A DNA stretch of 64,000 bases, taken from NCBI GenBank assembly GCA_026214975.1, contig JAOBSW010000730.1:93705-157704 (forward strand), read 5' to 3'. Positions 30,917 through 43,118 of this stretch are shown piece by piece (the stretch's first letter is position 1; each line of letters opens with the position of its first letter). Source of the stretch: Gentiana macrophylla. Lineage: Eukaryota > Streptophyta > Magnoliopsida > Gentianales > Gentianaceae. Under the pieces are notes generated by a model that ran no database searches, was not told the origin of the DNA, and saw only the letters and a program-made list of their open reading frames with translations. The position numbers were made by a program, and so were the translations under genes.

Positions 30917-33105
30917 GTGATTATATACACATGTGGTATAATTTTTTTTTTTGTTGGAATGTTGCAATCGTAGAATTCTTGTTTTTTTGATTTTTGTTGG
31001 AGAAATGATTTTGGAAAAATAGCTTCTGTTGTAGTTTTCTTCTGAATGTATTTGTTATTAATTGATTTACATTTATGGGGTGTTGCCTTGAGTTATTTAC
31101 ATTGCGTTGTAGAAGTTATGACCGGGCGAGGTGTTTTAATTAAGGAGGGGGGAGACTTCAGATTTTGTCAACAAAGGAGAAATATGCAGGATCTTATTTT
31201 TGCTAAGATACTATTTTTCCCTCTTCACAATAGGGACCATATTTATCCCTCACCTATGTGAATCTTAAACCAGATTTGTTTTAGGATGGTGATGGGGGCA
31301 CCGACCCCATCCCTGACTTTATCCCCGACATATTTACAGCCACACACTTTGAATTGAAAACAACAAAAACAAAAAAGCTATAAATTCTGGACCAAAACAT
31401 TAAACATTCTGTGGACAGGTGGTACAATTTTTCTGTGGCTGTATCATAATGAGTTGACCAGCTGCATGTTCTACACAATAGATTAGCAGACAATCATAGT
31501 AGTAAGGTACTAAGGTTGAGTTTCTTTTCTCCATGAAAAGTTTTCTATTCATTTTTAGTGATAGGTATGTGGTCTACCTTTTGCGGTACTTGCAAAAGAG
31601 GATAGCCCGAAATATACCACGTTCATAGTAAGAAATGGGTGATTCAAGTGATGCACATCACTTAAAGAAAGAGTAATTGATTTTTTTTTTTTTCCCTTCC
31701 AAAGAATATTTTTGTTCTCACTAAATGCAGCCGGGTTTTGTTGTTATCATTCATTTTTACGCATCTTCACCAACGATTTGTTATGTCATTTCTCTCTCGA
31801 TAGAAATTATATATGTTGTTTAGTTACCGCTTATATTGCTATCTTTCGCGCGCATAGTATTTATCTTCTACTCTTAGATCTCTTAATTGTTTGTGAAATT
31901 TGTGTTGAGAGACAAGGATCCCTCTTTATCCTAACTTCTTTTCTATTTACCTGCAAAGTAGAAATGACATATGACATTATATAATTTATTAATGTCTTAT
32001 TGATTTGGGAATCAGGAAAAAGTTTCAAGGTTTACTTATTATGAGAATAAAAGGATACGAAGTTGCAATCGTCCAAAGTCCTGTTGTCAAGTTGTCTAAG
32101 TTAATGAAACGCTTTTAGATGATGAAATGACATAGCTAGCTAGAATTGGTAGTCGAGGTGTATCTAGGGATGGTTATAGTATAGATACCATCTATCTTTT
32201 AATTTCATTTCTGGTAATTCAATTTTTTACTGTTGTATGGGCAATGTAGACATGTAGATGCATTGCAAAGTAGTGCATTTCTGCCAACAGGTGAAAGAAT
32301 GTATATGTATTTTTTTTAGTTTGGAACAACGTATTGTTTTGGTTAACCATTAATATTGTTTAAATGTGGTCCGATTCTTTGTTAACATTTTGAAAATGGA
32401 TTTTTTTTTAGATTTTCCCCCCTTTGAATGTATGTCTTCCCGTGCATGGCGCGGGTTTCCAGCATAGAGAAATACAATGATATATCATTCTAAATTAAAA
32501 AAGCGTGTTTTTTCAATAAATGAGCCTTTTAATTATGAATGATGAAAGAAAATGTTTATACAATGTCTTACCATGGCCTTCTTCTTATGTCAAAAAACGT
32601 AGACGAAACATAGTCCCGCGGCCTTAAAACTTATGAGTGACAAACCCAGTGTGGGAGAATCTACTAATAGGAAAGAGTGCGACACCCTATGTTTCCACAA
32701 AATAAACCCCCCGAAAAAGGAAAAACAAAGTGGAAAAACCAGAAACCTCCTCTCACCGTCGGAATCTTCAAATGCCTGTCGGAACTCCTTGCCTGAATGG
32801 GTTTCAAATACGCGAAAAGTGTTCAGTCATGGGGAGGCTCTCTCCTTTTATAATGGCCGAGAGTGACGGTTCAGAATTCAAATTTTGAATTTCGTAAGGC
32901 CATTATGGCGACGTTTCAAAAACTGAAATAATAATGGCAGTTGTATCATGCATGATGACGGAAGTTATCAAGAGGCGATTACCAATGATCGTGTTAGATC
33001 ATGACGGTCGAACCAAGCAAAATAATGAGAGCCACATCACCCACCGCGCCCGTCCAAGTAATGTGAGTCCCGTCTCGCCACGACTCTCAGACACCCGATC
33101 TTGAC
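30917..33105. other. No recognisable genes: Helitron 3' part and its flank
   Basis: AT-rich and T-rich up to the hairpin at 32440-32456. 32468-33105 is more GC-rich, with a promoter-like CTTTTATAATGG at about 32852. It may belong to the LTR-like sequence that resumes at 35088. Confidence 0.45.
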
Positions 33106-33110
33106 ATAAG

Positions 33111-35082
33111 TGTTGAAATGGTATCCTAAACCCAATCGGGTTGGACCGGATCCGACCGGGTCGGGTCGTTTACAGTCTATTTTAGTTCATGTAATAACTT
33201 TATTATGATCAATAAAAGCACTTTTGTTATTATATACTTTGTCTATTTATTAGACCAATTATGATATTGTGTATATAATAACTTCCTTATTATTAAACTG
33301 TGATAGAGAAACCATGATAGTGATTATAGTTGATGAGATCTCTAATCACTTTAATAAGTTTGATGCTTAAATGTCTTTAGGTCGATGTCTTTGTTGAGCA
33401 GGGCATTAATAAGATGAAACAGACTAGCACGTATTAGATGTCTTCGTCTTTAAGGCGGCGAGAGATAGATCTCGTTTATCGAAGTGTAGTGACACTTGGG
33501 TATGCGTGGGACGTGTATTAGAGAATACGACGTTAGGGATCGACCCACTTACATCGGTAAGTGTCACACTATGTGACGGTTGTGTAATTATCCTTAGGAC
33601 CGAGTCTCAGATGGCATCACGGTGTGAATTGTCATGCTTTGACTCTATTGAGGTTTCTTAACCATGGGGTGATCATCGTTGTAGTGATTGAGTATGACAT
33701 CAAGCATGCAGAGTATACATGTTAGGTCATCCGGGAATCGCGCACTTATAAGTAGGAGCGAATATCCGAAAGGGCCTTCTCATAAGGAATGTATAGTTCT
33801 CGTGAATCTTTGCAAAGTGGGAGTAAATGAGTTATACCGAGAGAGTTTGATATCCAGATTGTGGGATATGATCAAGATATGATCGTATGGATATTACTAC
33901 AGCGATAGGATTTTATTTACATTCTAACCGAGCACATGAAAGGTAGTAGTCATTGCGTATTGACTCTTCCGATGATTAGGGGTCATGGACGTGTTGCCAG
34001 ACGCTATCCATGATCGTTAGAGGTGAAGGGCATTTTTGTAATTGCGCCTTATGTCTACGGCCAACATATTCGGAAGCCTATTGGGTCACACACATATGAA
34101 TATCGTGTCGGATTAAAATGCGGTTATAGTTGATGACCAAATAATGAAAGTTTTATCTCAAAACTATAAAGGTTATAGTGGTAAATTAATATGGTGGTAT
34201 TTATTTATTATGAATATATATAATACAAGATATTAATTATGATGATTAATTAAATATATGTATTTAGATACATATTTCAAAATTTATATGTATATATGAT
34301 ATATATGTATTTTGTGAATTAATCATAGTATTATATTAATTAAAGAATATTCCGGAAGCCAATTAATCATAGTATTATATTAATTAAAGAATATTCGGAA
34401 GCCAATTAAAGGCTATATGGGCGTAGATTTAATGTGTATAATACACTTGGATTGTGTAATTTAATTAATAAGATTACCATAATATTAATATTAGATATTA
34501 ATTGATTTTGGAAAATATAATTATTGTGATAAGACAAAGATATTCAATATATGATATTGGTAATATCTAGATTTATTTAGTATGAGATATTAAAATAAAA
34601 GAGATAAATCAATCATAGTGATTTTCTTATTTTATCAAGAAAAGTTTTTCTTTCTCATCAATCTACTAGAAGTTAATCCCAATCAGTTTGGGAAGACATT
34701 CAGCGCCACTTTCCCTTATATAAGCAAGAGGTCTGGCTAATTTCTTTTGTACATCATTATACCAAGAGCTAATTGTTCTTGAAAAATAAGAGAACTTCTT
34801 AGAGAGTACTATGAGGAGGAAAAAGGTCGACCTAGCAAATGAACTTTTCTAGTAGCAATCTAGGAGGATTCGGCGAGGTGTGTTGGGGATAACTGATAGA
34901 GGCCGGAAGCTTTGACGGCTCACAAGATCTACATCTACCGGACGGTCAAAGCTTCGATCTTAAGATCAAGAAAGGTATAATCTTTGTCCTCCTTGTTATA
35001 TGTTTATTGTTTAAACGAAGTCGATCCTTGGATCGGAATCAAATTTTAATTTTCGCTGCGCTACTCATTTGATTTCCTAACA
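33111..35082 (+). mobile_element. Solo LTR (1,972 bp)
   Basis: TSD ATAAG (33106-33110 and 35083-35087). Ends TGTTGAAATGG...TTTCCTAACA. A likely TATA box (CCCTTATATAAGC, about 34713-34725) sets plus orientation. A 40-50-bp direct duplication (AATTAATCATAGTATTATATTAATTAAAGAATATTC) occurs at about 34318-34400. No internal retrotransposon sequence remains. The size is compatible with long-LTR Copia groups, but the family is unassigned. Confidence 0.88.
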
Positions 35083-35087
35083 ATAAG

Positions 35088-35570
35088 CCTGATCGCTCCC
35101 TAGCTCGACACTCTAAGCCCGGACGCTCTTCAGCCCCGCACCTCCCAGGAAGATGCTTTCGAGCCACAATCGCCGATTAAGCAAGATCGCTCCTTAGCTC
35201 GGCCCCTGGCTATGCCCTCGAGTATAGCACAAACACGGACACTCTTCAGCCCGACACCTCTCAACAAGACGCTACGAGCCATAAACATTGATTGAGCCCG
35301 ATCGCTCCTTATCTCGGCCCTTGACTAGGCCCTCGAGCATAGCACAAGCATGGACGCTCTTCAGCCCGGCACCTCTCAGCATGACACTTTCGAGCCACAA
35401 ACGCTGATTAAGGCCGATCGCTCCTTAGCTCGACCTCCGACTATGCCCTCGAGCATAGCACAAGTCCGGACGCTCTTCACCTACACCTCTCAAAGAAGAC
35501 GATTTTGAGCCGTAAACTCGATTAAGCCCGATCGCCCTAGCTCGACATTATGGCTACGCTCACGAGCCTT
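35088..35570. repeat. Tandem array, about 116-bp unit, ~4.5 copies
   Basis: Unit starts near 35088, 35179, 35294, 35410 and 35526 share GATCGCTCCTTAGCTCG, TGCCCTCGAGCATAGCACAA, GGACGCTCTTCAGCCCG, ACCTCTCA and GAGCCACAAACGCTGATTAA. The first unit is shorter, lacking the CCCTCGAG block. GC-rich compared with surroundings. Confidence 0.9.
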
Positions 35571-36247
35571 ACATTATTTCTTGCATGTCTCACTACAAAG
35601 ATCACCTCGGCATAAGGATAGTCGAGTCACCAACACCTTTACTCCTTGGCTCATTTGCACAATGGACAAGCTCGTAAAGTAGGAACCATTGATACGCCAA
35701 ACTCATAAAAGAGCCCATACATTCATGTGGGGCCATTCCGTGAGGCCTAATAAAGAGTAAGGACCTTGGCCCAATTAGTTTACACCTTTGTAAGCCGAAC
35801 AAGGCCACCGCAGTATAATCCATCCCGCCACAACATTACGACTCAAGTCATTGGTCGCAACGGGCGCCGATAAAACGAAGCCTTCGCTCGCCCACCACGG
35901 AACGACATGAAGCATAGGGGGACAGCTCACGTGCACCGGCTCGCAATCCGCCACCGAAACAAGCCCACTTGACTAGACAATCAGAGTCTAATCAGACGGA
36001 AGCAAATAGCCCACAACCGCTCTCGAGTCAGCTCGCTCCGTCGGGAGTTCACCTCGCTCTAGACTTACCTATTTATATTCTATTTGGCGAGCTGATACCT
36101 TTACCGCCAACTGTAACCACCGACTTTAAAGTGGACAATTAATAGCATTTATTACCCTTCAAAGGGACAGTTAACATGAAAAGTAGCCAAACTCTGCTAA
36201 TTTGTCGACAGACACTCTCTCTCTCTTGCATGTATGTTGTTCTTGCT
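35571..36247. repeat. LTR-like sequence flanking the solo LTRs
   Basis: GC-moderate, no coding frame. Together with 32900-33110, the tandem array and 39025-39080 it forms one sequence into which the solo LTRs at 33111 and 36248 were inserted. A TATTTATATTC string (about 36070) and a pyrimidine-rich run (CTCTCTCTCTCTTGC) near 36220 look like an LTR promoter and leader, but no partner LTR is in the window. Confidence 0.4.
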
Positions 36248-39019
36248 TTTAACGCCCCGTTCCCGGATACCGAGTCCTTATCCGGGAAAGAACGTTCGGC
36301 ACGTATAATATTAAATAAATTCAATATTATTTGTAAGCCTCTACGTCATCGTATTGAGTTAAGCAAAACGGATGCTAAAAAGACTCGGGTGAAAACCGTA
36401 AAATTGTGCTAAAATTACGATGCCATCCGACTTTACAGGGTAGAAAAGGAAAAACTTACAACAATGAAATCTTACAATGTACGAATATCTTAGAAACAAA
36501 AAAGTAAACTTATGTTACAACATTCTTAGAAAAGAAAGTACAACAAGTCTTGAAAGAAATTACAACACAGCTATGATAGTATAAAAAGCATCTAACACAA
36601 CATGCCATAGCATCATTATATGTCATCTTTAAAGTCTTCAAAATCCAGCTCAACCTGTGCATCTTCTTCCCCAAAGCAAACACACAAATATGCAAAGGGG
36701 TAAGTACAAAAGTACTTAGCAAAAAGGTAGAAACTATTGAACAACTAAGCTTTAAAACTAAAGGTACACGTTTTTTTAGTATTAAGTTGTCTTTCATGAA
36801 CACGACTCAACTCTAGGGTTCATTTCATGCTCATCAACATGTCGTGAGATCCTACTTGTTTCTAGCTTAGCTTATCTTTGTTACATCAATATTCAAGGAC
36901 ACTACGCATGGTGCTACTCATATCACCACGAAGCAACAGATTGCAGCCTATTAGTGGATCACACCAATACCCACGGGCTAGCCCCGATAGTGTGTGTGTG
37001 TTCGGCGAAGTCCCTTTACTCTTGGTGCCCCTCGAGGGCCAGCAGAGTTATTCACTTTATACTGACCACACTACATATCGCGTTATAGACTTGTGTCTAA
37101 CAAAGAATAACATGATGTTTAGGCTTTTAACTACACAAGTACGTATGTTATTAATTGTTAAGTAACCACCTAAGTGTTTTCAAGAAAAGGATCACTTACA
37201 TCCTACTCTCTCACTTTGACAACTAGACATAACAAACCTAACAAGTACACAGACATTGGTGGATACTATCCCACCAAAGCACAAGGCCATTCATACTCTT
37301 CCGACGGTCCCGAAGTTCAACTCTTAGGAAGAATCCATTTGGTACCGGAACTAAATGCATCAGAAGCTTAATCATGGCTTGATCATGTTTATGTAATGAT
37401 ATTAGATCAAGAAACAACCATCTATACCCAATTCAGAGTCTTGCAAATCCCAAACCCAACATGAAAGGCCTTTGGCGGATGCCAGAACAAACCAGAAGCT
37501 CAACAGAGTTATTCTGCTTAAGACTGGCGGACGCCAGTCCCTTTCCGGCGGACTTCGGAAATGCCCAAGTCACATTGTTACCCCTCTGCCCATTCACAGC
37601 AGACGCGAGAAGCCTTTTGGCGGATGTCAGGAAGGTCTGTAGCCTAAGAACAACAGTTTTTCTGCACTTTTCCGAAATCAACCCTATTCCCAACAAGTTT
37701 GACAGCAAAACAACACCAAAACAACAGCAAAACATCAATAAACACTTACCAAACATTATAAAGCTATAAGTGCTCAATATGAAGACCCTGTTACCTGATT
37801 TAAAGCATACCCCAAAGCAAAAGCAAAGAAACTTCAAGCAAATGGAAAAACCTTTGATTCATCAACCCAAAACCTAGATGATCAACAATTAAACTTAAAT
37901 TAACTGTGATCAAAGGTTTCTAAGCAATCTATTCTACGAATTAAAGGATTCTAAACAACCAAACTTGATCAAAACTTGAAGATTTCAAAACTAGGGCAAA
38001 AACTAACCTTTTCAAAACGTCAACTTGTTGGTACCAAAACGTAGCCCTTCTTCCGCTGACTCCGTTTCTCCAATTGGTTCTGAAAACTAAGCAACTATTG
38101 AGAAGATCCTTTGGAGATTCTACTTTCCCCTTTTGGTTTCTGTTTTCTTTTTCTCTAGGAGCGTAGTTCGAACTTGTGAAAATAAACTCATGACAATAAC
38201 TTAAAAATAACTCCTATATTTACGGGGTTTTATTTCTTAAAAAATAACCCCCATATTTATTTCCCCCCTTTTTTTTTTAAACTTTAATCCAAAATAATAA
38301 ATATAATGGAGAATTAGGGAAAATGACATCATTTAGAATATTTTTGATTAACAGGACAACTACATATTTTTTTATAGGGAGAATGACAACTTTTATATTT
38401 TTTATAACCTGAAAAACAAAACCCTAAAAATAAAATTAAAAATTCGCTCGCATCAACTAGGATTCTGGGAATTTTTTTTCCCTTTCCTCCCTCATTTCAA
38501 ACGCTTATATCTTTTGATCTAGAAATCCGAACGCGATAAAAATTTCACTGAATTTTTTTTTTATTATGCTCTTCGTTTTGAGACTTAGTTCGATATAATT
38601 ACATCGTTTTCGTGAGATTCACTGTCGAAATTCCCTCGGTAAATCCCCAAAATCGGTGATTTCTAATAACTGAAATCAGGTCGGAATATGTTGAATGTAG
38701 TATCAAAATAAAGAGCATGAAAAAATAAAAAAATTGTGAAAGAATTTCTAATTTGGAGTTCTAAATAGAGAGATATGAGTGTTTAAAAAAGATTGATGAG
38801 AGAGAAAGTGTGTTGATTTTTTATTTTATTTTTTTAAAAAAAATGTGCGAGAAATTTAAAAAAAAAAAGTTTTGTTTTTTATGCAAAATTTTCAAAAAAA
38901 TTGTCATTCTCCTTAATTGATGAAATGTTTGTGTCATTCACCTTCATTCCCCCTAAATATAATATACTTAATTTTATAAAATGACACGTCTGTCGTTTCT
39001 CAAAATTCAGGATATTACA
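36248..39019 (-). mobile_element. Solo gypsy-type LTR (2,772 bp)
   Basis: TSD TTGCT (36243-36247 and 39020-39024). Starts TTTAACGCCCC (expected TGTAACGCC) and ends GGATATTACA. The first ~120 bp match the LTR start at 43134 (CGGATACCGAGTCCTT, then TCCGG, then CGGCACG), which has a primer site on its left, so both read on the minus strand. No internal sequence. Confidence 0.88.
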
Positions 39020-39024
39020 TTGCT

Positions 39025-39966
39025 AGTCATCATCCGCATTTCTTGAGCAATACATAACAAAACACTCAATTTAATCCAGATATCCACCGTTAAATCTACT
39101 AAATCTTGCTTGTGATATTTGCGCTAATATATGTATTAATTTTGCTAAATTAGAATCATATGGAATCTAAATTGGTATCACCCGAAATTATGTGATCAAT
39201 TTTGCTAAATTAAAATCATATTAAACCAAAATCGGTATATCATCTCAAATGAGACCGACTTTGCATTTTCCCTAATTTCGCCCTAGCTAATTCAGAACTT
39301 CTTTCATCGATGAAGTTCATGAGAGTATTCTTGATTTTATTTTATTGTTTGTGCGTTTGTTCACCTAAACTTCCCATGTCCATTGTGTTTGTTTCACTAT
39401 ATATAGCGGTTGACCAAGAAAGACGGTTTGAAATGTTGATTCAATTGTTTTCTTTCCAATGTTCCCATGTCCATTGTGTTTGTTTCACTATATATAGCGG
39501 TTGACCAAGAAAGACGGTTGAAATGTTGATTCAATTGTTTTCTTTCCAATGGACATGAGAACCAATGTGATCTGCTCACAATGATAAAAATTGCTCTTAC
39601 GCATTGAGAAACCCCGTTTTAGTGATTGCCGGTTTTCGTGATGCAATTCAATCACCATGTGCCTCTTTCCTCGACCTAACTATTTTATTAGGTCAGGGTC
39701 AGTCGTAATGCATTAAACTCCTTGAGTTGCATGCCTAAACTAGATTAGCGCACCCCACTTAAGAAACCAAATCTAGTTCTAGAGTCAATGTCACTGTGTG
39801 CCATCATCGCCTATTTTTCCACAACATGTATCTTCGGTCGATATCAACAAAGTGTACATGTGAAATCATGTATTGGTTAATTACTCCACTACATACAATT
39901 AAGTGCAAATGATGAGAAAAATTTCACATACAGACTGCTAACAAGTGAACCGATCATTCTCAATCC
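39025..39966. other. Intergenic flank 3' of the NAC exon, no clear gene
   Basis: AT-rich. Contains a 91-bp tandem duplication (39371-39552). A 64-aa frame at 39310-39504 begins with a signal-like MKFMRVFLILFYCLCVC, but half of it is the duplication, so I do not call it a gene. Confidence 0.5.
39371..39552. repeat. 91-bp tandem duplication
   Basis: Copies start TTCCCATGTCCATTG at 39371 and 39462 and run to TTTTCTTTCCAATG. They are nearly identical (one T inserted in the first at GACGGTTTGAA), so the event is young. Each copy has a CACTATATATAGCGG string that could act as a TATA box, and TTGACC. Confidence 0.92.
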
Positions 39967-40050
39967 ATCATAGAACATTACAGTCTCTACTTAAACATCG
40001 TTCAGAGGCGGACCCAAGTGGCAAAGGGTGGGGGTCAGTGCCCCCACTGA

Positions 40051-40313
40051 CAGGGGCGGCTGCAGGAATTCCTGGATGGGGGTCAGGGATCGAGAGCAGC
40101 ACCGTCATAAGACGATAGTTTTATCATTTTTCAGAAATACTGCAGGGTCAATAGTATTGAATAAACAAAACAATTGGGTCGGTAGATTTGAAAATTAGTG
40201 TCAATTAATGTATGTCTTCCTATTTATCTATATAAATATACATAGGAAATTTTTTTTTTTATTTAATAAGGGGGTCAAGTGCACCCCAAAAGCTTCACTT
40301 AAAGCCGCCCATG
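40051..40313. mobile_element. hAT-type MITE (263 bp)
   Basis: Exact 8-bp TSD CCCACTGA (40043-40050 and 40314-40321). TIRs CAGGGGCGGC and GCCGCCCATG (one mismatch). The other module copies lack it at this position. Confidence 0.92.
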
Positions 40314-40619
40314 CCCACTGAGATCCGAAAATCAATATAGTATTGTTGGTATAAAATGTAAAAACACTATTAATTAATATCCCCACTCGATCTTTTAATT
40401 TGTTCTGGTATCCCCACTGAAATTTTTTCAAGATCCGCACTAACATCATCTTGACCGGAGAAAGACAACAATATCTAAGGACTAATTATAGGATGGCCCA
40501 GTGCAAAGTTTTGACTCACTGTCAATGAATTTCAAGAAAATTCATTGTTGGAAAGTTTTTTACAGTAGAGAACTATTTTAAAAAGTCAATTTTACTTTTG
40601 GTTTTGGTATACCAACTAA

Positions 40620-40878
40620 AGAAAGGTCATTGTAGGAATTTCGGTATGGGGGTCAGAAATTTATCAATTTTTTTCCGTATCACACATATATTTGTATATT
40701 TAATTCTATACATATAATTATAGAGTAATAGATAAAAATAGAGGGTCAATGTATAAAAATAAGAAGGTCAATTACACATAGATACGTGTTTATAAAAAAA
40801 ATCTCTACTGTTCATACATAATTTTTTTATTTTAGAGGGTCGGCCGCACCCCTTTGCTAAAGGGTAAGGCCGCCCCTG
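40620..40878. mobile_element. Probable hAT-type MITE, left end eroded
   Basis: Flanked by CCAACTAA (40612-40619) and CCAACTAG (40879-40886), 7 of 8 matching. The right end AAGGCCGCCCCTG is a normal hAT MITE end; the left end (AGAAAGGTCATTG) no longer matches. Internal GGGGGTCAG and AGGGTCGGCCGCACCCC resemble the MITE at 40051. Confidence 0.6.
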
Positions 40879-41043
40879 CCAACTAGGATTTGCAGCTAGA
40901 TCAACATAAAATTTGTGATATCTGAGAAGAATAAAAATAACAATAGAAAATACACAAGGAAATAAATAATTAAGGATTATCTGTGCTGTCTATCGGTTTC
41001 ACACAATGCTGTCTAAAAGCAGTATTGAAAGCAATGAATATGT

Positions 41044-41390
41044 ACCCTTCTTGAATTTTCGAGGTGTTACAATCCATCATAGAACATTACGGTCTCTACT
41101 TAAACATCGTTCAGGGGCGGACCCAAGTGGCAAAGAGTCGGGGTCAGTGCCCCTATTGAGATCCGATAAGCAATATATATAGTAAACACTATTACTATCC
41201 TTATTCGATCTTTGAATTTGTTCTGGTGCCCTCACTGAAATTTTTTTCAGGATATATCCTCACTGGCATCATCTTGACCGGAGAAAGACAACAATATCTG
41301 AGAAGAATAAAAAGAACAATAGAAAATACACAAGGAACTAAATAATTAAGGATTATCTGTGGTGTCTATCAGTGTCAATTCACATGATGA
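41044..41390. repeat. Flank module copy B, preceded by 28 bp of LTR end
   Basis: 41044-41071 (ACCCTTCTTGAATTTTCGAG...TTACA) is the last 28 bp of the LTR that ends at 45336. The module then follows from 41072, as it does after 45336. After GTGTCTATCAGTGTCA it changes into the NAC 3' UTR. Confidence 0.85.
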
Positions 41391-41487
41391 ACATTAATTC
41401 CTTTTCTACAACTCAAGGCAGCAGATAACTACACGTGAGATCATTTAATAAAAATAAATCAATAAATAAATATGTTCTGGATTTCTA

Positions 41488-42048
41488 TTAGTAGTCCCAC
41501 AAATTATCCAAATATTGCATGTCATTGTCATGCCTAACAGATATTCCTTCAAGATCTTCGATTTCGCATGCCCTGTTGGAAAGACCTGATGAAATCTCTG
41601 TATCTTGTGATGGGCTAACCATGGAGTTGTTTGATGAGAACTGTTCCATTTTGCAGTGCTGATTCACAGCCGAAACACTTGATGAATTCGTCGGTAATTC
41701 TGTTGGCTGATAATCCAAGAAAATCGGGTTTTGTTGAACGGGATTATTCGAATATTGGTAAGAAGCATTGGTGTAGTAATTTGGAATAAAGAAATCGTTT
41801 CTTGAGTGTTCTTGAAACTGTAAACTGGAATTATTGTTTGTAAAATAGGAGGAAAATATATCTTGTGTTGATTTAGCTGAAGAAGATGGTGTCCCTTTAA
41901 ATTCTTCTTCCACTAGTGGTGGGAGAGTACTGGGAGTATCAAGAATTTGAACAATGGAGTCCTCATTGCTTGGAAGATGATCACCATATAGGTTTCTTTT
42001 TATTCCACTACTGTTTTTGTGGAATATCTTACACACAACCCATTCATC
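41488..42048 (-). pseudogene. NAC transcription factor, last exon only
   Basis: The 186-codon exon starts at a CTGCAG acceptor with DEWVVCKIFHKNSSGIKR, the end of the NAC DNA-binding domain (the usual position of the second NAC intron, just before DEWV). The rest is the C-terminal regulatory region, rich in Ser/Asn/Gln and ending YLDNLWDY, an acidic-aromatic tail as in the ANAC046/ANAC087/ORE1 group, nuclear regulators often tied to senescence. The frame is fully open, with a TAA at 41488. Exons 1-2 (the first ~150 residues, with the dimerisation and most of the DNA-contact surface) are not found to the right: after about 55 bp of intron the sequence becomes retrotransposon. Either the gene is truncated here, or the 5' exons lie beyond the window with a >20-kb repeat-filled intron. 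Confidence 0.85.
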
Positions 42049-42104
42049 CTGCAGTAAAAACAAAATAAAATCATCATTATTAAAATATTTTATTTTTTTT
42101 GTTA

Positions 42105-43017
42105 TGCCCACGTGATTTTTTGAGATGATTTATTACATTCGTTGTGATATTTTATTGTGTTGTAGCATTTTTCCTAAAGATAATCTTAAGAAGGCTAAAG
42201 TCGCTGTTCCTTTGAGTTCATATCTTTTATATCTTTTCTGAGTTCATAGTCTGTTCGTTTCGATTCGGGATACAGTATCTCCGTAAGCCTTCTCGAAACC
42301 TCTTATCCTTATTTACCATTAACCCCCTAGTGATCAATTAGTTCATAACTAATATAATATGAACTCCCGGGATCGATCAGTTTCTAGGATTAACAAATAA
42401 GAGAACTGTCTGTCTACTTCCCGAGGGAATGAATGGATTCCATATCTGTGATAGCACAGACTACTCACTCATCCCATAATAGAGCCAACGAGAAGTGTTG
42501 GACCACATACTGCGAAGTTATCCTTACTAACACATCAAACTCTACCCTAGTTTAAGCGCTTGTATCATGATCACCTCGGGATTGAGATTAATCCATATAT
42601 GATCATCTTGTGATTCGATAAGACTTTCGATCACGGAATTATATCGAGAACTCAAATCAAATCGATCCAAACCCTATATGATTATCATCATATATAAATG
42701 CCCCACTAGGTACTCCTATTACCGGCAATCCGGATAAGATCGTCACACCTAAAGTGTTCAGGCGCATTATTAGCAAATTAATCTTGAGACCCGTACTCAG
42801 ATTAATAAACGCTACGGACTAAGTTAATTTTAAGTACATCTCACTAACTCAATCCTCTTGTGTATAGCCATACGCTGAGTTATGTGATTACATAAACGAG
42901 GTACATAGGGTTTTCAGTAGTGTCTTAATTATAAGCATACATGCATATAATAAGATTAATTATTAATTCTGTCATAAAAAAAGTTAGATAATTGTCTTTC
43001 GGACACTACACCTAACA
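42105..43017 (-). repeat. Probable partial Copia-type LTR in the NAC intron
   Basis: On the minus strand it starts TGTTAGGTGTAGTGTCCG at 43017 and continues without coding frames to about 42105, where it meets the NAC intron. The TGTTAG start and lack of ORFs suggest a truncated LTR; no partner or TSD is visible. It could instead be leader sequence of the element whose primer site lies at 43121. Confidence 0.4.
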
Positions 43018-43118
43018 CTACACTTAAAAGATCTAACTCTAAGATTCTCATCTTACGTTTCTAAACACAACTAGACCACGTCTTAAGAGTTTAAGTCATA
43101 TGCAGCGGTGTTACTTGC

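Larger units (their letters stand above)
25800..32467. mobile_element. Probable Helitron (or nested Helitrons) with captured gene exons
   Basis: The left end reads TCTATCTATCTATATATATC after an A, like plant Helitron 5' ends. The right end has a 7-bp hairpin CCCGTGC-ATG-GCGCGGG (32440-32456) followed 12 nt later by ATAG instead of the canonical CTAG. There is no TSD or inverted repeat. A second 5'-end-like start (TCTACTACTATATATATATA, 29047), followed by the same AATTACCCGT...CGACCC string as at 25850, suggests two related elements, one inside or next to the other. Fragments of at least three unrelated plant genes inside fit Helitron capture. No RepHel protein is seen, so it is non-autonomous. 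The 3' flanking base is A rather than T, which lowers confidence. Confidence 0.55.
39967..41043. repeat. Flank module copy A (with two MITE insertions)
   Basis: Begins ATCCATCATAGAACATTAC...CTCTACTTAAACATCGTTCAG and continues GGCGGACCCAAGTGGCAAAG...GAGATCCG...CATCATCTTGACCGGAGAAAGACAACAATATCT...TAAATAATTAAGGATTATCTGTG. The same blocks recur at 41072-41390 and 45337-45660, and the start again at 63961. Copy A is longer because of MITEs at 40051-40313 and about 40620-40878. Confidence 0.85.

Noticed and set aside
32633..32866. 77-aa plus-strand frame starting MSDKPSVGES
   Set aside because: Lies in LTR-like DNA next to a promoter-like TATAATGG string; no domain or splice support.
39310..39504. 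64-aa plus-strand frame beginning like a signal peptide (MKFMRVFLILFYCLCVC)
   Set aside because: Most of it is created by the 91-bp tandem duplication, there are no further motifs, and a hydrophobic start can arise by chance in T-rich DNA.
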